In this document: one piece after another, positions 1 to 5,381 of the stretch
Numbering within the stretch: position 1 is the first letter of the stretch
Layout of the letters: the number at the start of each line of letters is the position of its first letter
NCBI GenBank assembly: GCA_021443235.1
Contig: JABUUJ010000010.1
Location: 25,445 to 32,137, forward strand
Reading direction: 5' to 3'
DNA: 6,693 nt
DNA from: Muribaculaceae bacterium
GTDB taxonomy: Bacteria > Bacteroidota > Bacteroidia > Bacteroidales > Muribaculaceae
Program-made: the position numbers and the translations under genes
The notes under the pieces: generated by a model
What the model was told of the DNA's origin: nothing
Databases searched by the model: none
The model's input: only the letters and a program-made list of their open reading frames with translations

Positions 1-7
1 AGAGAAA

Positions 8-205
8 TTATTTCTTCACGAGAAGCAGCTTGACAGAGTTGATGTTAGCTGTGTCAACGAGACTGCTACCGGTGAGACGTCTTTTCTGTTTCTTAGTCTT
101 CTTTGTCAAGATGTGACTGTGGAAGGCATGACCTCTTTTGATCTTTCCTGTTCCGGTAAAGGTAAACCTTTTTTTGGCACCGGAATTAGTTTTAACTTTT
201 GGCAT
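8..205 (-). CDS. rpmI: 50S ribosomal protein L35
   Basis: This is the small, very basic protein L35 of the large ribosomal subunit. It is complete at 65 residues, the usual length. Family hallmarks are the N-terminal MPKVKTNSGAKKRF, the central GHAFHSHILTKKTKKQKRRL and a basic C-terminus ending LLLVKK. The start is the ATG at 203-205. The frame stays open 20 codons further upstream, but those residues (SAWSPVINNNYFF...) do not resemble L35 and come from the intergenic spacer, so the longer start is rejected. No Shine-Dalgarno sequence precedes the ATG; the upstream RNA is A-rich (AACAACAACAAAA), which is normal in Bacteroidetes. The gene lies 100 bp downstream of infC on the same strand, the conserved infC-rpmI-rplT order. 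rplT would begin just beyond the left edge but is not in the window. Confidence 0.97.
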   Translation of the reverse strand: MPKVKTNSGAKKRFTFTGTGKIKRGHAFHSHILTKKTKKQKRRLTGSSLVDTANINSVKLLLVKK

Positions 206-245
206 TTTTGTTGTTGTTTTAAAAAAATAATTATTATTAATTACA

Positions 246-277
246 GGGGACCAGGCACTTACCAAGCCTAATGCCCC
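246..277 (-). promoter_or_regulatory. Foldable RNA element in the infC-rpmI gap
   Basis: In the minus-strand transcript this 32-nt stretch has GGGG (277-274) facing CCCC (249-246) and an inner AGGC (269-266) facing GCCT (256-253). An alternative pairing uses GGCA with TGCC. It is a GC-rich island in otherwise AT-rich spacer. The RNA after it reads through AT-only sequence with a T7 run (227-221), but about 18 nt separate stem and T-run, so this is not a standard intrinsic terminator. In E. coli, L20 represses rpmI-rplT by binding RNA in this same gap; that role here is inference from position only. Confidence 0.3.
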
Positions 278-305
278 ATTTTTTCATTTGTATTAAGAAC
301 TAATA

Positions 306-959
306 TTACTCTTCGGCAGGTTTCTCTTCCTTCTTCTTGGCGGCGCCCGACTTGCGTGGCGAGAGCATGATGGTCATGCGCTTGCCCTCAAGCACAGGAA
401 GCTGGTCGACCTTGCCATACTCTTCCAGGTCGGTGGCAAAACGCAGGAGGAGTTCCTCTCCTTGCTCCTTAAAGAGGATTGAGCGACCCTTGAAGAACAC
501 ATAAGACTTCACCTTAGAGCCCTCTTTCAGGAACTCGATGGCATGCTTGAGCTTGAAGTTGTAGTCGTGCTCGTCGGTCTGCGGGCCGAAACGAATCTCC
601 TTTACGACCACCTTTACCGACTTGGCTTTCTGCTCCTTGGCACGTTTGCGCTGCTGATAGAGGAACTTCTGATAGTCCATCACGCGGCACACAGGGGGCT
701 GTGCCATAGGCGCGATTTCGATCAGGTCGAGCTCGAGGTCGTCGGCAACTTTGAGAGCCTTGGCAATGGGATAGATACCTTCCTCCACATTGTCGCCCAC
801 GAGACGCACCTCAGAGGCGCGAATCTCGCCATTGATAGCATGAGCGTCTTTGTCTTTTTTTCCACCGGGCTGACGTCGTCCGCCTTGTGGGCGTCCGGCG
901 GCGTTACCAGCGTTGTTGGCAGGGCGCTTAGGTCCTGACCAATAAGGTTTTTTCTGCAT
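306..959 (-). CDS. infC: Translation initiation factor IF-3
   Basis: IF3 binds the 30S subunit, keeps 50S away and checks start-codon/initiator-tRNA pairing. The protein is 217 residues. The core begins at INGEIRASEVRLV (about 42-54). The N-domain runs to about 105 and contains the family signature CRVMDYQKFLY (91-101). A lysine-rich linker helix (about 102-118) leads to the C-domain (about 119-202), with KEIRFGPQTDEHDYNFKLKHA-type and FKGRSILFKEQGE motifs and a final PVLEGKRMTIMLSPRK. Both ends are extended relative to the 180-residue E. coli protein: about 27 extra N-terminal residues rich in G, N, R and K, and a charged tail (AAKKKEEKPAEE). The ATG at 957-959 is well fixed, because an in-frame stop lies at 969-971 and only three non-start-like codons lie between. 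The start is ATG, unlike the AUU of E. coli infC, so autoregulation by start-codon discrimination is not expected. The gene lies 76 bp downstream of thrS. Confidence 0.97.
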   Translation of the reverse strand: MQKKPYWSGPKRPANNAGNAAGRPQGGRRQPGGKKDKDAHAINGEIRASEVRLVGDNVEEGIYPIAKALKVADDLELDLIEIAPMAQPPVCRVMDYQKFLYQQRKRAKEQKAKSVKVVVKEIRFGPQTDEHDYNFKLKHAIEFLKEGSKVKSYVFFKGRSILFKEQGEELLLRFATDLEEYGKVDQLPVLEGKRMTIMLSPRKSGAAKKKEEKPAEE

Positions 960-988
960 TAAGTAATATTAAAGTTAAACTTATATTA

Positions 989-1037
989 AGCACATGGGCA
1001 ACCTGTTGTCCCGTTGAGGGCAACTGGTTGAGGTGCT
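989..1037 (-). promoter_or_regulatory. Long hairpin between thrS and infC (candidate infC leader)
   Basis: The minus-strand RNA can form nested arms. AGCAC (1037-1033) pairs with GTGCT (993-989), CAACC (1030-1026) with GGTTG (1003-999), GTTG (1024-1021) with CAAC (1008-1005), and CCC (1020-1018) with GGG (1012-1010). This totals 17 pairs, with a symmetric A/A mismatch, one bulged A and a TCAAC loop. The outer arm starts inside the thrS stop codon (1036-1038). No U-tract follows, so it is not a standard terminator. It is followed by an AT-only inverted repeat (965-987) and then the infC ATG. The position matches that of L20-type leaders upstream of infC in Firmicutes, but I do not see their specific sequence signature. 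A processing site or transcript stabiliser is an alternative. Confidence 0.45.
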
Positions 1038-2970
1038 ATTTGTTTATCATCGCAGCCACTTCGGCATTGATTTCGGTTGCAAAGGTAATAATTTTTTTTG
1101 AACCTTTATCACCTTCGCCCTGTTTTCTTACCGAAACTTCGTCGTTAGAGGCTTCTTTTTCGCCTACGATGAGCAAATAGGGTATTCTCTTGAGCTCGTT
1201 GTCGCGAATTTTCTTGCCGATTTTCTCGTTGCGGTCGTCGATGATGGCGCGCACATCGTTGTCGTTGAGCACGTCAACAACGTGCTTGGCATAGTCGTTG
1301 TATTTCTCGCTGATGGGGAGCACTACAACCTGGTCGGGCACGAGCCACAGTGGCAGCTTGCCGGCGGTGTGCTCAAGAAGCACAGCCACGAAGCGCTCGA
1401 GCGAGCCGAATGGTGCGCGGTGAATCATGATGGGACGGTGCTTCTGGTTGTCGGCGCCAGTGTACTCGAGTCCGAAGCGCTCGGGCAGGTTGTAGTCGAC
1501 CTGAATGGTGCCCAGTTGCCAGCGGCGTCCCAAGGCGTCCTTTACCATAAAGTCGAGTTTGGGGCCGTAGAACGCGGCCTCGCCCTCAACCTGCTTGGCG
1601 GGCAGCCCTTTCTCGGCGCAAGCCTCGATGATGGCCTGCTGTGCACGCTCCCAGTTCTCGTCGCTGCCCACATACTTTGTGGGGTTCTTGGGGTCGCGGA
1701 GCGAGATTTGTGCCTCGTACTCAAAGCCGAAGACGCCAAGGATGTGGTTGATGATGTCCATCACGCTGAGGAATTCCTGCTTGAGCTGCTCGGGGGTGCA
1801 GTAGAGGTGTGCGTCGTCTTGCGTGAAGCTGCGCACTCGTGTGAGTCCGTGCAACTCGCCGCTCATCTCATAGCGATATACAGTACCGAACTCGGCGTAG
1901 CGAATGGGGAGGTCCTTGTAGCTGCGCGGTGCAGTGCGGTAGATCTCGCAGTGGTGGGGGCAGTTCATGGGCTTGAGCATGTATTCCTCGCCCTCCTCGG
2001 GAGTGTGGATGGGCTGGAACGAGTCCTTGCCATACTTAGCGTAGTGTCCGCTGGTGATATACAGGTTCTTGTTGCCGATGTGCGGGGTAATAACCTGCTG
2101 GTAGCCATATTTCTTCTGGATCTTGGCGAGGTAGTCCTGCAGGCGGTTGCGCAGAGCGGCGCCCTTGGGGAGCCACAGAGGCAGGCCCTGGCCCACGTTG
2201 AGTGAGAAGGCGAAGAGCTCCATCTCCTTGCCTATCTTGCGGTGGTCGCGTTTCTTGGCCTCCTCAAGTAGCACGAGATACTCGTCGAGCATCGACTTCT
2301 TGGGGAAGGAGATGCCATAGACGCGCACGAGCTGCGGGCGTTTCTCGTCGCCACGCCAGTAAGCGCCGGCAAGCGAGAGGATTTTCACGGCCTTGATGGG
2401 TGCGGTGGTGGGGATGTGCGGGCCACGGCACAGGTCGGTGAAGTTGCCCTGCGTGTATGTAGTGATGTGGCCGTCCTCGAGCTCGCTGATGAGCTCGCAC
2501 TTGAGGCTCTGCCCTCCGTCGCCGAAGAAGTGCAGTGCGTCGGCCTTGCTGATGTCGCGGCGCACGACGTCTTCCTTGCGTGCCACGAGTTCAAGCATTT
2601 TCTTCTCGATTTTCTCAAAGTCGGCGCTGGTGATGGTGTTCTCGCCCGGATCGATGTCGTAGTAGAAACCGTTCTCAATAGCGGGTCCGATGCCGAACTG
2701 CACGCCCTTGTATAGTTCTTGCAGTGCCTCGGCGAGCAAGTGAGCCGAAGTGTGCCAGAAGGCGTGCTTTCCTTCCTCGTCGTCCCACTTGAAGAACTTG
2801 ATTGCGCCATCGTGAGTAATGGGTCGAGCGATGTCCCACTCCTCGTCGTTAAGTTTAGCGGCCAGAATGTTACGAGCCAGTCCGGCGCTGATGCTCTCGG
2901 CAACTTGCAGTGGCGTTATGCCATCCTCAAATTGCTTGATGTTTCCATCAGGAAAAGTAATGTTGATCAT
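1036..2970 (-). CDS. thrS: Threonyl-tRNA synthetase
   Basis: ThrRS charges tRNA-Thr with threonine in the cytoplasm. The protein is 644 residues, the full family length. It has an N-terminal TGS domain (about 1-62). The editing domain that clears Ser-tRNA-Thr follows (about 63-225), with the HxxxH pair H73/H77 and the late C181/H185. The class II catalytic core spans about 245-540. The zinc that selects threonine would be bound by C337 (in MNCPHH), H388 (in TQDDAHLY) and H517 (in MIHRAP). The motif 2 arginine is R366 (in TVYRYE), and motif 3 is GSLERF at 522-527. The anticodon-binding domain runs from about 545 to the end. All expected active-site residues are present. The start ATG (2968-2970) puts the TGS domain at the very N-terminus, as usual. 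The stop is TAG. It has its own promoter and a short leader with a possible tRNA-like operator, and it likely co-transcribes infC and rpmI. Confidence 0.99.
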   Translation of the reverse strand: MINITFPDGNIKQFEDGITPLQVAESISAGLARNILAAKLNDEEWDIARPITHDGAIKFFKWDDEEGKHAFWHTSAHLLAEALQELYKGVQFGIGPAIENGFYYDIDPGENTITSADFEKIEKKMLELVARKEDVVRRDISKADALHFFGDGGQSLKCELISELEDGHITTYTQGNFTDLCRGPHIPTTAPIKAVKILSLAGAYWRGDEKRPQLVRVYGISFPKKSMLDEYLVLLEEAKKRDHRKIGKEMELFAFSLNVGQGLPLWLPKGAALRNRLQDYLAKIQKKYGYQQVITPHIGNKNLYITSGHYAKYGKDSFQPIHTPEEGEEYMLKPMNCPHHCEIYRTAPRSYKDLPIRYAEFGTVYRYEMSGELHGLTRVRSFTQDDAHLYCTPEQLKQEFLSVMDIINHILGVFGFEYEAQISLRDPKNPTKYVGSDENWERAQQAIIEACAEKGLPAKQVEGEAAFYGPKLDFMVKDALGRRWQLGTIQVDYNLPERFGLEYTGADNQKHRPIMIHRAPFGSLERFVAVLLEHTAGKLPLWLVPDQVVVLPISEKYNDYAKHVVDVLNDNDVRAIIDDRNEKIGKKIRDNELKRIPYLLIVGEKEASNDEVSVRKQGEGDKGSKKIITFATEINAEVAAMINK

Positions 2971-2994
2971 AAGTCAAATAAAATTGTAATTATA

Positions 2995-3015
2995 TAGTGC
3001 CCTACAACAGCACTA
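2995..3015 (-). promoter_or_regulatory. Anticodon-arm-like hairpin in the thrS leader (candidate ThrRS operator)
   Basis: In the minus-strand RNA, TAGTGCT (3015-3009) pairs with GGCACTA (3001-2995). This gives six Watson-Crick pairs plus a closing U-G. The loop is exactly seven bases, GUUGUAG. Numbered as tRNA 32-38, the loop has U33, UGU as the anticodon, and A37, which is the tRNA-Thr(UGU) arrangement. G35 and U36 are the known ThrRS anticodon identity bases. The hairpin lies 24 nt upstream of the thrS ATG and roughly 15 nt after the predicted transcription start, so a bound synthetase could block ribosome entry. This parallels the E. coli thrS operator. The fold is read from sequence; the function is inferred. 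Confidence 0.42.
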
Positions 3016-3035
3016 CGTGGTTTAGAAATAACGTG

Positions 3036-3066
3036 CAAAGTTACTACAAAAATTCGTAATAACCAA
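3036..3066 (-). promoter_or_regulatory. Bacteroidetes-type promoter for thrS-infC-rpmI
   Basis: On the minus strand, TAACTTTG (3043-3036) is a perfect match to the TAnnTTTG -7 element. TTG (3066-3064) lies 20 bases upstream as the -33 element. Transcription should start near 3030, giving a leader of about 60 nt before the thrS ATG. It lies downstream of the TPR gene and of the hairpin at 3095-3128, so thrS has its own transcription unit. Confidence 0.72.
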
Positions 3067-3094
3067 CTATAAACCAAAGATTTTCCCACCCCAC

Positions 3095-3128
3095 CCCCAA
3101 TTTCTCATTTCCTTATGAGATTTTGGGG
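3095..3128 (-). terminator. Strong hairpin after the TPR gene, likely transcript end
   Basis: CCCCAA (3095-3100) pairs with TTGGGG (3123-3128), and TCTCAT (3103-3108) with ATGAGA (3115-3120). A two-base symmetric mismatch separates the arms and the loop has six bases. It begins 45 bases after the TPR stop codon and lies before the thrS promoter, which suits a terminator or 3' end stabiliser. Neither strand has the U-tract of an intrinsic terminator. On the minus strand G-runs follow instead, so the terminator call is tentative, although the hairpin itself is clear. Confidence 0.5.
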
Positions 3129-3173
3129 CAATAAGGGAGGTGAGGGTGATTTTGTTGGGAATGGGGAGGGGGA

Positions 3174-5243
3174 TTAGTTGTTGATGCGTTTTAGGACGTT
3201 GTAGCTGGGGAGGATGCCGAGCTCGCCGGCCTTGGAGAGGTCGGTGACGCCTTGGTCGCGGTTGCCCATGCGTAGATACATGAGGCCGCGGTTGTAGTAG
3301 GCGGCGGCAAGGTCAGGCTTGATTTCGATGGCGCGGGTGTAGCAGCTGATTGCCGAGGTGTAGTCGTTGAGCTGCATGAAGGCGTTGCCTTTGTCGTAGA
3401 TGGCGTAGACGTTTTTTGGCGAGATTTTCAGCACCATGTTGAGTGCGTCGATGACCTCGTGCAGCAGTCCCATGTTTTCGCGTGAGTGCAGCATGGTTTT
3501 GGTCTGTGCGTCAATGTCTTGTGCCTCATCGTCGCGGTTGGTGTTAACCATGCGATATTTGAGGTATTTGGCGTTGGCGAGCAGGAAGTAGGCCAGCGTG
3601 AAGTCTTTGTTGGCCGCGATGGCTGAGTTGGCGTCGGCGATGGCGGCATCGGGGTTTCGGACGAGGAGGTAATCGAGTCCACGCGCAAAGAAATCGATGG
3701 CACGTGGGTGCGGGTCGGAGAGAAGGCTGTTGTAGTACTCAATGCTTGCGAAGTGTCGAGTGATTGCCTCTTCACCGATGGGCTTGTCGCCCCCTACGAG
3801 CGAGAGCGTGCCTTTGAGGAGGTGTGTCTCGTTGATTTCGGCAATTTCCTTGATATAGTATGTGTTGCCGTTGAGTTTATTGTCGTGGGCATAGTAAGAA
3901 AGGAGGAACATGGGCTCGGGTTCAATCTCAACGTTGCTGTTCTGGATGCGGCCGCGCTGACGGTTGTCGTACTCGGGCTTGATGGGGTTTTCGGGGGCGA
4001 CGGTGAGCAGAGTGTTGAACTTGTTCATGATTTCGTCTTGCGTAGCGGGGTCGTCCTCTCCACGCTCGCGGGCTGCCTCAAGTTTCTTGCTGGCCTCGTC
4101 GGCCTCAATCTCGATGGGGTTGAAGGTGCTCTCGTGGGTGTTTTTCTTCTTGAAAATGGCAAGCGCCTTGTCGTAGTCGGCGTCACCGCCCTTTCGGTCG
4201 CCCATGCGCCGCTTGGTCTCGCCACGCGCCATATAACCAGCCTCGAAAGCGGGGTATTTCTTGAGAACGGCGTCATAGTCGGCAATCGCTTTTTTATATT
4301 GCCCGGTGCGGAAGTATAGCATGGCGCGGTTGTAGTGGGCGAGGAAGTTATCGGGGTGGCTTTTAAGCACATAGCTAAGGTCGTCGATAGCCTTATTGTT
4401 CTCCCCTACCTCGGCGAGCAGCAATGCGCGGTTGAAGTGTCCCTCGAGCGAAGCCGGCTCAAGACCGATGGCATAGTCATAGTCGGCCATAGCGCCGAAG
4501 AGGTCGTCGAGGTTATACTTGATATAGGCACGGTTGATGAAGTAACCCCAGTAGTGCGGCTCGAGTTCTATGGCCTTGTTCATAGCCTCGAGCGCTCCGT
4601 CATAGTCTTTCTTGTTGCGCATGAGCACATCGGCTTTCATCACATAGGCCGATGCGTTGCTGGTAGAGAGTTCTATGCTCTTGTTGATGTAGTCGAGCGC
4701 CTGCGTGGTGTCTTTGCGTGCAAGGTTGAGGTGGGCAAGTCCCAGATAGGGTTTGTCGCTCTTGGGGTCGAGTTTAAGGAACTGATGGTAAGCGCTATCG
4801 GCCTCGTCAAACCTTTTGATTTCGGCGAGGCAAACAGCGCGGTTCATGATGAAAATCTTCTCCTCGGGGTTAAGTTTCAGGCCTGCCTCGTAGTCGCTGA
4901 TAGCGCCCTGGTAGTTGTGCAGATTCTGTCGTGCGATGCCACGCACCTGATAGGCGTCGACGATAAACGGGTTGCGGTCGAGAGCCAGCGATGCGTCCTC
5001 GTCGGCACCTTTGTAGTCCTCAAGGTTAATCTTGGCGACAGCGCGATAGAAATAGGGCTCGGCAAGGAAAGGCTTAGCCTTGATGACCTGGTTGAAATAT
5101 TGAATAGAGAGTATGTAGTCCTCAAAGTAAAGCGAGTTGCGGCCTATGCGCATCACCTGGTCGGTGTTGATTTGCGCGAAGGCTTGAGAAGCCGTGCCCG
5201 TGAGAGCGAGGCAGAGAAAAATATGTTGTAAAAACTTCTTCAT
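3174..5243 (-). CDS. Exported tetratricopeptide-repeat protein
   Basis: This is a 689-residue protein with a signal peptide: MKKF, a hydrophobic stretch (about 6-18), then ASQAFA before Q24, a type I signal peptidase site. No lipobox cysteine is present, so a periplasmic or surface location is expected. Residues about 28-366 form roughly ten consecutive TPR units. Typical anchors are AEPYFYRAVAKINLEDYKGA, GHFNRALLLAEVGENNKAI and AHYNRAMLYFRTGQYKKAI. A charged, probably flexible linker follows (about 367-440), then a non-TPR segment (about 445-510). A second TPR block runs from about 513 to the end, with the clearest units at about 611-644 and 645-678. TPR arrays are protein-binding scaffolds and there is no catalytic domain, so the partner cannot be named from sequence. 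Location upstream of thrS does not show a role in translation, since thrS has its own promoter. The start ATG is directly followed by the signal peptide and preceded by a promoter about 16 bases away, so the leader is very short. Confidence 0.93.
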   Translation of the reverse strand: MKKFLQHIFLCLALTGTASQAFAQINTDQVMRIGRNSLYFEDYILSIQYFNQVIKAKPFLAEPYFYRAVAKINLEDYKGADEDASLALDRNPFIVDAYQVRGIARQNLHNYQGAISDYEAGLKLNPEEKIFIMNRAVCLAEIKRFDEADSAYHQFLKLDPKSDKPYLGLAHLNLARKDTTQALDYINKSIELSTSNASAYVMKADVLMRNKKDYDGALEAMNKAIELEPHYWGYFINRAYIKYNLDDLFGAMADYDYAIGLEPASLEGHFNRALLLAEVGENNKAIDDLSYVLKSHPDNFLAHYNRAMLYFRTGQYKKAIADYDAVLKKYPAFEAGYMARGETKRRMGDRKGGDADYDKALAIFKKKNTHESTFNPIEIEADEASKKLEAARERGEDDPATQDEIMNKFNTLLTVAPENPIKPEYDNRQRGRIQNSNVEIEPEPMFLLSYYAHDNKLNGNTYYIKEIAEINETHLLKGTLSLVGGDKPIGEEAITRHFASIEYYNSLLSDPHPRAIDFFARGLDYLLVRNPDAAIADANSAIAANKDFTLAYFLLANAKYLKYRMVNTNRDDEAQDIDAQTKTMLHSRENMGLLHEVIDALNMVLKISPKNVYAIYDKGNAFMQLNDYTSAISCYTRAIEIKPDLAAAYYNRGLMYLRMGNRDQGVTDLSKAGELGILPSYNVLKRINN

Positions 5244-5258
5244 GAGAAAAAATATTCA

Positions 5259-5290
5259 CAAAAGTACTAATTTATTGTCAAGTTAGCATA
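5259..5290 (-). promoter_or_regulatory. Probable promoter of the TPR gene
   Basis: On the minus strand, TACTTTTG (5266-5259) matches TAnnTTTG perfectly. The -33 position, 20 bases upstream, reads TATG (5290-5287), one mismatch from TTTG. Transcription should start about 10 bases before the ATG at 5243, so the mRNA would be almost leaderless. Confidence 0.55.
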
Positions 5291-5293
5291 TAA

Positions 5294-5311
5294 AATATTT
5301 AATTAAATATT
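5294..5311. other. Perfect 18-bp AT palindrome in the divergent region
   Basis: AATATTTAATTAAATATT is its own reverse complement. It lies near the middle of the divergent spacer, directly upstream of the -33 box of the TPR promoter and about 15 bp from that of the META gene. It could be a regulator binding site, an UP-like element for both promoters, or chance in AT-only sequence. Confidence 0.4.
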
Positions 5312-5317
5312 AAAAGA

Positions 5318-5332
5318 AGCAAACAATTTGCT
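5318..5332. promoter_or_regulatory. Short inverted repeat overlapping the META gene -33 box
   Basis: AGCAAA (5318-5323) and TTTGCT (5327-5332) are perfect inverted arms around a 3-bp spacer. The right arm contains the TTTG proposed as the -33 element of the META promoter. This is a suitable place for a repressor, but 6-bp arms can arise by chance. Confidence 0.28.
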
Positions 5333-5358
5333 CATTTAAGAGAAATTTACGAAATTTG
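5327..5358 (+). promoter_or_regulatory. Probable promoter of the META-domain gene
   Basis: TTTG (5327-5330) matches the -33 element. After a 20-base spacer, GAAATTTG (5351-5358) is a -7 element with one mismatch (G for T at the first base of TAnnTTTG). Transcription would start near 5365, leaving a leader of under 20 nt before the ATG at 5382. Confidence 0.45.
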
Positions 5359-5381
5359 GAGAATAATTCAGCAACGAACGC

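Noticed and set aside
206..265. Longer rpmI reading frame starting 20 codons upstream
   Set aside because: The added residues do not resemble L35, the ATG at 203-205 gives the standard 65-residue protein, and the extension overlaps the structured spacer.
963..990. Possible promoter for infC (TAAGTTTA on the minus strand)
   Set aside because: The final G of TAnnTTTG is missing and the nearest TTG upstream is only 15 bases away rather than about 20. Co-transcription with thrS explains the gene better.
1282..2205. A 307-codon plus-strand open frame inside thrS
   Set aside because: It is exactly antisense to a perfectly conserved ThrRS sequence, shows no domain, and arises from the G/C-rich third-position codon use of thrS.
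4335..5231. A 298-codon plus-strand open frame inside the TPR gene
   Set aside because: It is antisense to clear TPR repeats, and its repetitive hydrophobic composition mirrors the repeats on the other strand.
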